The translations under genes and the position numbers were made by a program. Under the pieces are notes generated by a model, which had not been told where the DNA came from, ran no database searches, and worked only from the letters and a program-made list of their open reading frames with translations. From the NCBI RefSeq assembly GCF_027257935.1, contig NZ_JANZKW010000001.1:1054001-1118000 (forward strand): 64,000 nucleotides of DNA, in the 5' to 3' direction. Shown piece by piece: positions 9,394 through 17,399 of this stretch. The DNA is from Chitinimonas sp. BJYL2. Lineage in GTDB: Bacteria; Pseudomonadota; Gammaproteobacteria; Burkholderiales; Chitinimonadaceae. Positions within the stretch are counted from its first letter, which is position 1. The number at the start of each line of letters is the position of its first letter.

Positions 9394-9417
9394 AAGCCGG
9401 CCTGAGGGCCGGCTTGT
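9394..9417 (+). terminator. Hairpin downstream of tkt
   Basis: AAGCCGGCC-TGAG-GGCCGGCTT is a perfect 9-bp stem starting 26 nt after the tkt stop. Only a short T-run follows, so it may be a partial terminator or an mRNA-stabilising hairpin that lets some transcription into the next small gene. Confidence 0.6.
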
Positions 9418-9454
9418 GCATTGCAGGCAGCCCGCATTGAGCAAGGAAAGAACA

Positions 9455-9649
9455 ATGAGTGAAGCGCCAGCTCTTGAACCCAAACGGTGCAAGAAATGCG
9501 GCTTTCCCGGCCTCGTCATGAAGGCCGGTTCCAACCGCTGGTGGGTCGAATGCGAGAAGTTCGGCCGCAATGGCAACTGCAAGGCCATCAGCGATCAGGC
9601 CAGCACGCGCAAGGCGGCGATCCAGAACTGGAATGCCAACTGCGCTTGA
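9455..9649 (+). CDS. Small Lar-like zinc-ribbon protein
   Basis: The 64-residue protein has CKKC (Cys12, Cys15) and a second pair at Cys33 and Cys42, spaced as a zinc ribbon, then KAAIQNWNANC. This layout (CPxCG... C..C... AIxxWN) matches the Lar restriction-alleviation family seen in phages and bacterial chromosomes. Phage Lar proteins modulate host type I restriction, but chromosomal homologues are mostly uncharacterised, and no restriction genes occur in this window. The ATG at 9455 has an AAGGAAAG site 7 nt upstream. It sits between the tkt hairpin and a strong terminator, so it may be expressed by read-through from tkt or from its own promoter. Confidence 0.75.
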   Translation: MSEAPALEPKRCKKCGFPGLVMKAGSNRWWVECEKFGRNGNCKAISDQASTRKAAIQNWNANCA

Positions 9650-9666
9650 ATCCACGGCCACGCCAT

Positions 9667-9699
9667 AAAAAAACGCCACCTGAGGGTGGCGTTTTTTTT
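9667..9699 (+). terminator. Rho-independent terminator
   Basis: A-run, then ACGCCACC-TGA-GGGTGGCGT and eight T residues form a perfect, T-tailed hairpin after the Lar-like gene. The flanking A- and T-runs make it potentially bidirectional. Confidence 0.93.
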
Positions 9700-9763
9700 A
9701 TGGCTGCCGATGCGCGAGCAAACATAAGCTACGCGAACAACATAGATGAGGAGGAAGTAAGCC

Positions 9764-10852
9764 ATGAAATGGCGATCGATCTGGACAGCACTGCTGATCA
9801 TGCCACTGCTCAACTACGCAGAGGACCTACGGAAGTTAAACGCAGCATGTGTCCCCGCCGCATTCTCTGAGGCATTTTTCAAAGGTTTGAGACGATCTTA
9901 TGCATCGCTGACCGTTTGCAGATTCCATCAAGACGTGGAGGTAGTAGTCAAAGCAGATGCGCAAGGCCGGTTGCGGGTTGAGCGCATCAGCAATGACTTG
10001 CCGCACCTGACGGATATGCTGTTTGACGGGCTGATGGCTGCGCCTCTGCGCTGCGCCCTCCCGCCTGATCAAGCCCACCGGATGCAATTCGCGTTCCAGA
10101 TGAGTGTCGATAGCAGCTTCCCTGAGTGTGCGCGGCATGATAAATCCGAGGATCTGACCAATCAGGTCCTGCTCAACATTGCCGCCAAATCGCCCGCCAA
10201 CTGGCCAGCGGCTTTGCAGTACGACAAGCCGCCTGCGTTTGATACGGTAGAGCGGATCATGCTGCCGGCAGCATTGCTCAGAAAGTCGGCCTCGCTAGGC
10301 AAGGCGCGCCTGCTGTTGCTGGTGGATGAGCAAGGCTCGGTCAGTGTTGCCGGCATGGAGGGCGCGGACGAACCCACGCTTGCTGCCAGCCTTAAAGCCG
10401 CGGTGGCGACCTGGAAACTGCGACCCGCCCAGCGCGACGGCAAGCCCACAACTACCCTGCTGACCATGCCGATGATTTTGCGCGTGGCGGAGTTTCCATC
10501 CGATCTGGCGCATCCCTTTGTCCAGGTAGCCCAAGGCGGTGCCGCCTTGCTGCATACACGGCACGACACGCTGCCGGGTGTGGAGACATTGGATGCGCCC
10601 CTGCAGGCTTTCTATCAGCCAGCGATAGAGATTCCGGAGGTGAACGACCCGAGCCTGTCTGGAAAGACCGTGGAGGCCTCGGCCATTGTCGACAAGACAG
10701 GCCGTGTTCATTGGCCCGAAATCATCACGCCAGTGCAGGAGGACATCGATGCGGCAGTGCTGCACCGGCTGGGGCAGTGGCGCTTTCACCCACCGCTGCG
10801 TGCGGGCAAGCCGGTGGTTGCCAGGCTCAAGGTTGACGTAACAATCCCTTGA
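9764..10852 (+). CDS. Secreted protein with three TonB-C-terminal-like repeats
   Basis: The 362-residue product starts with a signal peptide (KWR, hydrophobic 6-18, cleavage near Ala19). Three segments then share a pattern: residues 57-114, 180-240 and 302-360. Each has a beta strand (VEVVVKADAQGRL, ARLLLLVDEQGSV, VEASAIVDKTGRV), a helix, then W/R-x-x-PP/A and a final strand (FAFQMSV, LTMPMILRV, RLKVDVT). The second and third resemble the TonB C-terminal fold, with KLRPAQRDGKP and RFHPPLRAGKP as the diagnostic loop. The first is degenerate. There is no N-terminal TonB membrane anchor with a proline-rich spacer, so it is not a normal energy transducer. A GAGGAGGAAG site precedes the ATG. Function unknown. 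Confidence 0.75.
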   Translation: MKWRSIWTALLIMPLLNYAEDLRKLNAACVPAAFSEAFFKGLRRSYASLTVCRFHQDVEVVVKADAQGRLRVERISNDLPHLTDMLFDGLMAAPLRCALPPDQAHRMQFAFQMSVDSSFPECARHDKSEDLTNQVLLNIAAKSPANWPAALQYDKPPAFDTVERIMLPAALLRKSASLGKARLLLLVDEQGSVSVAGMEGADEPTLAASLKAAVATWKLRPAQRDGKPTTTLLTMPMILRVAEFPSDLAHPFVQVAQGGAALLHTRHDTLPGVETLDAPLQAFYQPAIEIPEVNDPSLSGKTVEASAIVDKTGRVHWPEIITPVQEDIDAAVLHRLGQWRFHPPLRAGKPVVARLKVDVTIP

Positions 10853-10955
10853 AGTGTGGCTCCTCGATTTGGAGCAGGCTGAATCTTCGTCTTGACGACT
10901 CTTGTCTTTAACACCACGCGAAATCCGGCTTTGACGCCCATGAGATCAACTGGTA

Positions 10956-10967
10956 GAAAGCGCTTTC
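10956..10967. promoter_or_regulatory. 12-bp palindrome upstream of the antiporter gene
   Basis: GAAAGCGCTTTC is a perfect palindrome with a central CG, the general shape of LacI/GalR-family operators. It lies 25 nt before the antiporter start, close to where a promoter would be expected. The binding protein is unknown, and a 12-bp palindrome could occur by chance. Confidence 0.35.
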
Positions 10968-10991
10968 AAGGAAAATATAAACGAGAGACGC

Positions 10992-12203
10992 ATGTCGCAC
11001 GCCATGAACACCACCGAGCTGTTCCTGCTCGCTATGATCATCATCTTTACCTTGCCCTACCTGATCTGGCGGCTGGGGAAGACGGATTACTACGCGCCGC
11101 TGGTGGTGGTGCAGATCATCACCGGCATCCTGCTGGGCCCCGGCGTCATGGGCAAAGCGTTTCCCGAGTACTACCAGTTCATCTTCACGCCTGCCGTCAT
11201 CCAGTCGCTCAACGGGATTGCCTGGTGGGCGGTGATGATCTTCGTGATGATTGCCGGTATCGAGCTGGATTTGAAAAAGGCTTGGGAACACCGCCGCGAG
11301 AGCCTCGTGACCGCCGGATTTGCCCTGGTGACGCCACTGGCCTTTGGTGCTGTTGCCGCCATCGGCATGCTCCAGTACGCCGGCTGGGTCGGCCCCAAAG
11401 GCATGGACTGGCAGTTCGTGCTGGGTGTGGGCATGGCCTGCGCGGTCACCGCCTTGCCGATCCTGATCCTGTTGATGGAAAAGCTTGAAATCCTGCGCCA
11501 GCCCATCGGCCAGCGCATCCTGCGTTATGCGAGTGTGGACGATATTGCTATCTGGGGGGTGCTTGCGCTGATCCTGCTGGATTGGGAGCGTGTGGGGCGC
11601 CAGGCGGGATTCCTGCTGGCCTTCATTCCCATCACGCTGCTGTATCGCAAGCTGATGAGCAAGCTGCAGGAGCGCGACCGCTGGTTCGTAATCCTGATCT
11701 GGCTGGCGCTGTGTGGCTTTGCGGCAGACTGGGCGGGTCTGCATTACATGGTGGGCGCCTTCCTGGCGGGTGCGGTCAGCGATGCCGACTGGTTTGCGCA
11801 GGAAACCCTGGATCAGCTGCGCCACCATATCCTCCTGGTGGTGATGCCGGTGTTCTTCCTCAGCACCGGTCTGCGTACCAACTGGGAAGTGGGCGGTGCG
11901 GCCGTGTTCATTGCGGCGGCCGTGCTGCTGGTGGCATCGGTCAGCGGCAAACTGATCGGCGTCCGAATCGCCGGCCGTATTCTGGGCTGGGCACCGGGCG
12001 AGGCGTCGATCATTGGCTGGCTGTTGCAGACCAAGGCGCTGATCATGATCATCTTCGTCAATATCCTGCTGGATAAAGGCATCATCACCAGCGAAACCTT
12101 TACCGCGCTGCTCTTGATGGCTGTGGCCAGCACCATGCTGACGATCCCGGTGGTGTATCCCAAACTGCAGCGGATGAAGGAGCTGGTTTTCCGCACCGCC
12201 TGA
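10992..12203 (+). CDS. Cation:proton antiporter (CPA2 family)
   Basis: The 403-residue integral membrane protein has about 11-13 hydrophobic segments. It has the CPA2/NapA-type layout: glycine-rich GILLGPGVMGK early, the discontinuous-helix block VTALPILILLMEK (about 155-167), AGAVSDADWF and the conserved LLQTKALIMIIFVNILLD near the end. Such proteins exchange Na+ or K+ for protons across the inner membrane. No C-terminal RCK/TrkA-N domain is present, so it is not a full KefB/C. It appears monocistronic, after the TonB-C-like gene and before gap. Ion specificity cannot be read from the sequence. Confidence 0.88.
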   Translation: MSHAMNTTELFLLAMIIIFTLPYLIWRLGKTDYYAPLVVVQIITGILLGPGVMGKAFPEYYQFIFTPAVIQSLNGIAWWAVMIFVMIAGIELDLKKAWEHRRESLVTAGFALVTPLAFGAVAAIGMLQYAGWVGPKGMDWQFVLGVGMACAVTALPILILLMEKLEILRQPIGQRILRYASVDDIAIWGVLALILLDWERVGRQAGFLLAFIPITLLYRKLMSKLQERDRWFVILIWLALCGFAADWAGLHYMVGAFLAGAVSDADWFAQETLDQLRHHILLVVMPVFFLSTGLRTNWEVGGAAVFIAAAVLLVASVSGKLIGVRIAGRILGWAPGEASIIGWLLQTKALIMIIFVNILLDKGIITSETFTALLLMAVASTMLTIPVVYPKLQRMKELVFRTA

Positions 12204-12269
12204 TCCGGGGCCCAGCCCCGGCATTTCTCCGTGGCCAGCGCACGTTGCAGCGCAACAAAAAGTCGCGTT

Positions 12270-12337
12270 TGTAGTCGCCTTTCAAGGACTTGGGCGGGTA
12301 CAATCGCGCCTTTGTAGTTTTGCGGGCGACGACTACA
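12270..12337 (+). promoter_or_regulatory. gap promoter region with TGTAGT-type operators
   Basis: A TGTAGTCG element starts at 12270, a good -10 TACAAT lies at 12299-12304, and a second element pairs TGTAGT (12313-12318) with CGACTACA (12330-12337), giving inverted TGTAGT/ACTACA arms 13 nt apart. One element sits at the -35 position and the other just past the likely start point, a layout typical of repression. The same core recurs before tkt, the gene between gap and pgk, and fba. A HexR-like regulator is a plausible but unproven binder. Confidence 0.6.
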
Positions 12338-12370
12338 TGTCGCCCGGCCTTGCCACGGAGATCCCCCAGC

Positions 12371-13384
12371 ATGTCCATCCGCATCGCCATCAACGGCTAC
12401 GGACGCATCGGCCGCAATGTGCTGCGCGCACTGTATGAGCTCAATCGCAACGAAGAATTCAAGATCGTGGCGATCAACGCCTCGGGCGATATCGAGACCA
12501 ATGCGCATCTGACCCGCTTCGATACCGTGCACGGCCGCTTTGCCGCCGATGTGAAGGCCGATGGCGACTGGTTGCGGATCAACGGCGAGAACATCCGCTT
12601 TTTCTCCACCCGCAATCCGGCCGAATTGCCCTGGGGTGATCTGGGCATCGATATCGTGCTCGAATGCACGGGTGCCTTCACCAGCAAGGCCAAGTGCGCT
12701 GCCCACCTGCAGGCTGGCGCCAAGAAGGTGCTGATCTCTGCCCCTGGCGACAAGGATGTGGATGCCACCGTGGTCTACGGCGTGAACCACAATGTGCTGA
12801 CCGGTGACATGACCGTGGTGTCGAACGCCTCGTGCACCACCAATTGTTTGGCACCTGTCGCCAAGATCCTTAACGATCACATCGGCATCGAGAAGGGTCT
12901 GATGACCACGATCCACGCCTACACCAATGATCAGGTGCTCACGGATGTGCGCCACAAGGACCTGCGCCGCGCCCGTTCGGCCACGCAGAGCCTGATCCCC
13001 ACCAAGACCGGTGCCGCCGCGGCCGTGGGCCTGGTGCTGCCGGAACTGAACGGCAAGCTCGATGGCTTTGCCGTGCGCGTACCCACGATCAACGTCTCGA
13101 TGGTGGACCTGACCTTCATCGCCGGTCGCAACACCAGCAAGGAAGAGATCAACGCGCTGATGCGTGACGCGGCCGGTGGCGAGATGAAGGGCGTGCTTGG
13201 TTACAACGACCTGCCGCTGGTGTCGATCGACTTCAACCACACCAACGAAGCCTCGATCTTCGACAGCACGCTGACCAAGGTCAGCAATGGCAATCTGGTC
13301 AAGATCGGTTCCTGGTACGACAACGAGTGGGGCTTCTCGGTGCAGATGCTCAACACCGCCCGCGCGATGATGCTGGCCAAGTAA
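12371..13384 (+). CDS. gap: Glyceraldehyde-3-phosphate dehydrogenase, type I
   Basis: The 337-residue enzyme oxidises glyceraldehyde-3-phosphate to 1,3-bisphosphoglycerate with NAD(P). It has the nucleotide-binding start [16 protein letters not shown] and the active-site cysteine in [12 protein letters not shown] (about residue 155). The substrate loop [18 protein letters not shown] and the C-terminal [12 protein letters not shown] are also present. The ATG at 12371 matches the family start; a longer in-frame reading from 12290 is not credible. It is followed by a strong terminator, so it is probably monocistronic despite pgk lying downstream. Coenzyme preference was not determined. Confidence 0.98.
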   Translation: MSIRIAINGYGRIGRNVLRALYELNRNEEFKIVAINASGDIETNAHLTRFDTVHGRFAADVKADGDWLRINGENIRFFSTRNPAELPWGDLGIDIVLECTGAFTSKAKCAAHLQAGAKKVLISAPGDKDVDATVVYGVNHNVLTGDMTVVSNASCTTNCLAPVAKILNDHIGIEKGLMTTIHAYTNDQVLTDVRHKDLRRARSATQSLIPTKTGAAAAVGLVLPELNGKLDGFAVRVPTINVSMVDLTFIAGRNTSKEEINALMRDAAGGEMKGVLGYNDLPLVSIDFNHTNEASIFDSTLTKVSNGNLVKIGSWYDNEWGFSVQMLNTARAMMLAK

Positions 13385-13403
13385 GCCGTATCGCCCAGCG
13401 AAG

Positions 13404-13429
13404 AGGCCATGCTGTGCATGGCCTTTTTT
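13404..13429 (+). terminator. Rho-independent terminator of gap
   Basis: AGGCCATGC-TGT-GCATGGCCT forms a perfect 9-bp stem followed by TTTTT, 19 nt after the gap stop. Confidence 0.93.
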
Positions 13430-13446
13430 GCGTCAGATGCAAACAC

Positions 13447-13535
13447 GTAGGGTGCATCAAGCGCAGTGCAATGCACCGGAACTGTCTCGGATAACGCATC
13501 GGTGCAATGCGGCCTTTGGCCTTATTGCACCCTAC
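13447..13535. repeat. Intergenic GTAGGG...CCCTAC-bounded repeat, copy 1 (89 bp)
   Basis: The element is bounded by GTAGGGTGCA and TGCACCCTAC, exact inverted ends. The interior carries GCACCG and CGGTGCAATGCGGCC, then CCTTATTGCA. It aligns closely, in inverse orientation, with the element at 29631-29709 and shares its ends with the short one at 21031-21065. It has no coding capacity. The call is a non-autonomous palindromic repeat; mobility is inferred from multiplicity. Confidence 0.8.
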
Positions 13536-13546
13536 ATGGAGGGGCA

Positions 13547-13563
13547 TGTAGTCCGGTATTACT
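13547..13563 (+). promoter_or_regulatory. TGTAGT-type operator candidate upstream of the zinc-ribbon gene
   Basis: TGTAGTCCGGTATTACT resembles the TGTAGT/ATTACA sites at tkt, gap and fba. It is about 55 nt before the gene that precedes pgk, immediately after repeat copy 1. A weaker match than those at gap and fba. Confidence 0.42.
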
Positions 13564-13617
13564 GGGCCACAAACGCTGGGCTGCCTACAATGCGTGAACC
13601 TGTGCCGGAGTATGCCC

Positions 13618-14697
13618 ATGCAGACCGTCCCGCAACCGACTTCCCGTCCTGAAAAACTGGCCCGCTTTGCGTCCTGGGTGATCGCGATCCTGTTCGCGAT
13701 CATGCTCAACTACCTGGGCGGCCTGGTCATCCGTGACCTGTTCTACCTGCCTGGCGATGGCCCGCCGCAGTACACGGCGTATCTGGACACGCCCGAGATC
13801 CAGACGCTCAAGCAGCAACGTGAATCGCTCAATGACCAGTTGCGTACAGCGCGGGAAACCGAGTCGCTACTTGCCACGAACCACACCCGCGCCGAGCAAC
13901 GCTACCGCGAGACCCGCCAGACCTTCGACAACTGGATCGCCACGCGCGGCACCACGGCCGATCGGCAGCATGATGCCGAAGTACTGGCCCGCACGCGCGA
14001 GCTGGACGGTCTGCTCAAGGAGGCGTCCGACTGGCGCACCAAGCTCAATACCGCGCAGGACGATGTGACGGCCCTGACGCGGCAGATCGAGCCGCTGGAT
14101 ACCGCGCGCTATCAAGCCGAGCGTGTGGCGCGAGATCGTTTCGATACCGATATGCGCAGCTACCAGATCAAGGTGTTTGCACTGCGGCTGGTGGTGGTGT
14201 TGCCCTTGCTGCTGTTGGCGCTATGGCTGTTCCGCCGCTACCGCCAGCACCGCTACTGGCCGTTTGTGTATGGCTTCGGCTTTTTTGCGTTGTTTGCGTT
14301 TTTCTTTGAGCTGGCCCCGTATCTGCCCAGCTTTGGCGGGTATATCCGCGCCGTGGTCGGTATCGGCCTCACCGGCTTGGCGGGCGTTTACCTGATCCGC
14401 TGGTTGCAGGGCTATCTCGAACGCAAACGGCAGGAACAGGCGCAGAACCAGTCCAAGCGAGCGCAAGGCATTGCCTACGACCGCGCCATGATCGCTTACC
14501 GCAAGCACCTGTGCCCGGGCTGCGAGCGTGATTACCGCATGGCCGGCGATCAGGCCAACTACTGCCCGCACTGTGGCCTGACGCTGTTTGCCCAGTGCAG
14601 GGCATGCAGCCACCGCAACTTTGCTTTCTTCCCCTATTGCTCAGCCTGTGGCGCGAGCGCGCCAGCGGCCAAGACCGAATCCAATCCCGCTTCCTAG
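13618..14697 (+). CDS. Membrane-anchored coiled-coil protein with C-terminal double zinc ribbon
   Basis: The 359-residue protein has a membrane helix at 17-38 and a long charged, Gln/Arg/Glu-rich coiled coil at about 58-178. Three closely spaced helices follow at 187-205, 214-235 and 242-262. It ends with a basic linker and two zinc ribbons (Cys299/302 with Cys316/319, and Cys327/330 with Cys341/344). The ATG at 13618 has GGAG about 9 nt upstream; an ATG at 13612 is possible. The coiled coil is probably periplasmic and the ribbons cytoplasmic, given even helix counts. It ends 9 nt before pgk, so the two are likely co-transcribed. No known family was recognised and no glycolytic role is evident. 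Confidence 0.75.
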   Translation: MQTVPQPTSRPEKLARFASWVIAILFAIMLNYLGGLVIRDLFYLPGDGPPQYTAYLDTPEIQTLKQQRESLNDQLRTARETESLLATNHTRAEQRYRETRQTFDNWIATRGTTADRQHDAEVLARTRELDGLLKEASDWRTKLNTAQDDVTALTRQIEPLDTARYQAERVARDRFDTDMRSYQIKVFALRLVVVLPLLLLALWLFRRYRQHRYWPFVYGFGFFALFAFFFELAPYLPSFGGYIRAVVGIGLTGLAGVYLIRWLQGYLERKRQEQAQNQSKRAQGIAYDRAMIAYRKHLCPGCERDYRMAGDQANYCPHCGLTLFAQCRACSHRNFAFFPYCSACGASAPAAKTESNPAS

Positions 14698-14706
14698 AGG
14701 TTCCCC

Positions 14707-15879
14707 ATGAAATTCAAGAAACTCACCGATCTCGACCTGGCCGGCAAACGCGTGCTGATCCGCGTGGACATGAATGTCCCGGTCAAGGACGGCGTGATTG
14801 GCGACGACACGCGCATCCGCGCCAGCCTGCCGACCATTGAGCACGCCCTCAAGGCCGGTGCCGGCGTGATCCTGATGACGCATCTGGGCCGCCCGACCGA
14901 AGGCCAGATCAACGAAGAGGACAAGCTCGCCCCCGTGGCCAAGCGCCTTGGTGAGCTGATGGGCCGCAATGTGCCTGTGATTGCCGACTGGCAAGGCTAT
15001 GGTGTGAAGGCCGGCGAGCTGGTCATGCTGGAAAACATCCGCACCAATGTCGGTGAAAAGAAGAACAAGGATGAGCTCGGCCAAGCCTACGCCGCACTGT
15101 GCGATGTGTTTGTGCACGACGCCTTCGGTACATCGCACCGTGCCGAAGCCTCGACCTATGCCGTGGCCAAGTTCGCCCCGGTGGCGTGCGCCGGCATCCT
15201 GATGGCCGCCGAACTCGACGCGCTGGGCAAGGCACTGGCCCAGCCGGCGCGGCCCCTGGTTGCCATCGTGGCCGGTTCCAAGGTATCGACCAAGCTGACC
15301 ATCCTCGAAGCCTTGGCCGACAAGGTCGATCAGCTGATCGTCGGCGGCGGCATCGCCAACACCTTCCTGCTGGCCGAGGGCAAACAGATTGGTAAATCGT
15401 TGGCCGAGGCCGATCTGGTCGACCAGGCGCGCGCCGTTATCGCCAAGATCCGCGCCCGCGGCGGCGATGTGCCGCTGCCGACCGATGTGGTCGTGGGCCA
15501 GAAGTTCGACGCCAACGAGCCCGCCGTGACCAAGCCACTGGCAGCCGTGACGGATAGCGACATGATCTTCGATATCGGCCCCGATTCGGCCAAGGCGCTT
15601 GGCGATATCGTCGCCAAGGCCGGCACCATCGTGTGGAACGGCCCTGTTGGTGTATTCGAGTTCGACCAGTTCGGTGGCGGCACCAAGACCCTGGCCCAGG
15701 CCATTGCCAACAGCCCCGGCTTCTCGATTGCCGGCGGCGGCGACACGCTGGCGGCCGTGGCCAAGTACGGCATCACCGAACAGATCAGCTATATCTCGAC
15801 CGGTGGTGGTGCCTTCCTGGAGTTCCTGGAGGGTAAGACCTTGCCGGCGGTGGAAATTCTGGGCCAGCGCGCCGATTGA
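14707..15879 (+). CDS. pgk: Phosphoglycerate kinase
   Basis: The 390-residue two-domain kinase transfers phosphate from 1,3-bisphosphoglycerate to ADP. The N-terminal substrate-binding blocks [15 protein letters not shown] and [10 protein letters not shown], and HLGRPTEG, are intact. So are the hinge GSKVSTKL, the nucleotide-domain [17 protein letters not shown] and the C-terminal [13 protein letters not shown] and [14 protein letters not shown]. Length is normal for bacteria. AGAGG precedes the ATG, and the gene begins 9 nt after the zinc-ribbon protein. In several related genomes pyruvate kinase lies between pgk and fba; here fba follows directly after a promoter-like gap. Confidence 0.98.
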   Translation: MKFKKLTDLDLAGKRVLIRVDMNVPVKDGVIGDDTRIRASLPTIEHALKAGAGVILMTHLGRPTEGQINEEDKLAPVAKRLGELMGRNVPVIADWQGYGVKAGELVMLENIRTNVGEKKNKDELGQAYAALCDVFVHDAFGTSHRAEASTYAVAKFAPVACAGILMAAELDALGKALAQPARPLVAIVAGSKVSTKLTILEALADKVDQLIVGGGIANTFLLAEGKQIGKSLAEADLVDQARAVIAKIRARGGDVPLPTDVVVGQKFDANEPAVTKPLAAVTDSDMIFDIGPDSAKALGDIVAKAGTIVWNGPVGVFEFDQFGGGTKTLAQAIANSPGFSIAGGGDTLAAVAKYGITEQISYISTGGGAFLEFLEGKTLPAVEILGQRAD

Positions 15880-15949
15880 TTCTCCACGCCCCGCCCGCCA
15901 TCGAGCGATGCCAGGCGGGGCGCTTGGGTATCCCCGCACATCAGCGAAA

Positions 15950-15986
15950 TGTAGTCGGGATTACAACACTACAACTCAGGTAAAAT
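15950..15986 (+). promoter_or_regulatory. fba promoter with TGTAGT-type operators
   Basis: TGTAGTCGGGATTACA (15950-15965) is followed by CACTACA (15967-15973), so TGTAGT and ACTACA arms also face each other across 12 nt. TAAAAT at 15981-15986 is a plausible -10. The site therefore covers the -35 region. It is the same element as at gap and tkt. Confidence 0.58.
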
Positions 15987-16017
15987 CCGCGCCGACCATT
16001 TACCTTCGGAGTCATCC

Positions 16018-17082
16018 ATGCCTCTCGTCTCGATGCGCCAGCTGCTCGACCATGCAGCCGACAACGCCTACGGCCTGCCGGCCTTCAATGTGAACAACCT
16101 CGAACAGGTGCTGGCCATCATGCAGGCCGCCGACGAGTGCGACAGCCCGGTCATCATGCAGGGCTCGGCCGGCGCGCGTAAGTACGCGGGTGAAGCCTTT
16201 CTGCGCCACCTGATTCTGGCTGCAGCCGAGGCCTACCCGCATATTCCTATCGTGATGCACCAGGATCACGGCGCCAGCCCGGCCGTGTGTATCCAGGCCA
16301 TGCGCTCGGGCTTTTCGAGCGTGATGATGGATGGCTCGCTGCTAGAAGACGCCAAGACCCCGTCGAGCTACGACTACAACGTGGACGTGACCCGCAAGGT
16401 GGTGGACATGGCCCACGCCATTGGCGTGAGCGTGGAAGGCGAGCTGGGTTGCCTGGGCTCGCTGGAAAGCGGCATGGGCGAGAAGGAAGACGGCCACGGC
16501 GCCGAAGGCGTGCTGAGCCACGACCAGCTGCTGACCGACCCCGATGAGGCTGCCGATTTCGTCAAGAAAACGCAGGTGGATGCCTTGGCCATTGCCATTG
16601 GTACCAGCCATGGCGCTTACAAGTTCACACGCAAGCCCACCGGCGACATTCTGGCGATCGAGCGCATCAAGCAGATCCACGCGCGCATCCCCAACACTCA
16701 CCTGGTGATGCACGGCTCCAGCTCGGTGCCGCAGGAATGGCTGGAAATCATCCGCCAGTACGGCGGCGAGATGAAGGAAACCTACGGCGTACCGGTGGAA
16801 GAGATTGTCACCGGTATCAAGCACGGCGTACGCAAGATCAATATCGACACCGATATCCGCCTGGCGATGACGGGCGCGACTCGCCGCTTCCTGGCCACCC
16901 ACAAGAGCGAATTCGACCCGCGCAAATTCCTCAAGGATGCCACGGCCGCCGCCAAGGATATCTGCAAGGCACGCTTCGAAGCCTTTGGCTGTGCCGGGCA
17001 AGCCAGCAAGATCAAGCCGGTTTCCATGGAAAAGATGAGCGACCTGTACAAGCAGGGCAAGCTGGCTGCCATCGTCCAGTAA
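16018..17082 (+). CDS. fba: Fructose-1,6-bisphosphate aldolase, class II
   Basis: The 354-residue zinc-dependent aldolase cleaves fructose-1,6-bisphosphate to two triose phosphates. It begins with [20 protein letters not shown]. The metal- and substrate-binding blocks VMHQDHGAS (His pair), [35 protein letters not shown] and [11 protein letters not shown] are all intact. Length and motifs fit the long (type B, Calvin-cycle-like) class II group. GGAG lies 8 nt before the ATG. A TGTAGT-type site precedes it and a terminator follows, so it is a single-gene unit. Confidence 0.98.
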   Translation: MPLVSMRQLLDHAADNAYGLPAFNVNNLEQVLAIMQAADECDSPVIMQGSAGARKYAGEAFLRHLILAAAEAYPHIPIVMHQDHGASPAVCIQAMRSGFSSVMMDGSLLEDAKTPSSYDYNVDVTRKVVDMAHAIGVSVEGELGCLGSLESGMGEKEDGHGAEGVLSHDQLLTDPDEAADFVKKTQVDALAIAIGTSHGAYKFTRKPTGDILAIERIKQIHARIPNTHLVMHGSSSVPQEWLEIIRQYGGEMKETYGVPVEEIVTGIKHGVRKINIDTDIRLAMTGATRRFLATHKSEFDPRKFLKDATAAAKDICKARFEAFGCAGQASKIKPVSMEKMSDLYKQGKLAAIVQ

Positions 17083-17256
17083 ACCCCGTCCCGGCGAGCG
17101 TGCGAGCCTGTTTGCCGCTCACCGCTTGGGCTAAGTCTTTGAAGTCACACGCATGTAACAAATACCGTTTAGCGCCTCGCTGCGCGTAAATGGTCAACAG
17201 CGGCTAACATGCTTCAAACGTTCGACCGCCAACGACCGGCGTTTTTCGAGAGACTC

Positions 17257-17286
17257 GCCCCGCCTTGCGCGGGGCATTCTTTTTTC
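17257..17286 (+). terminator. Rho-independent terminator after fba
   Basis: GCCCCGC-CTTGC-GCGGGGC followed by ATTCTTTTTTCT. It lies 175 nt past the fba stop. The 317-nt gap 17083-17399 holds this terminator and otherwise no gene or clear site that I can support. Confidence 0.85.
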
Positions 17287-17399
17287 TGCGCCCGCCGGCT
17301 TGTCGGTTTGCCGCCGCTCAAGCAAATGCACAAACAGTATTTGGCGGCCTGCGGATGGGCAGGCACGATGTACGCGTCCCCCGCACTGCGATGCCTGTC

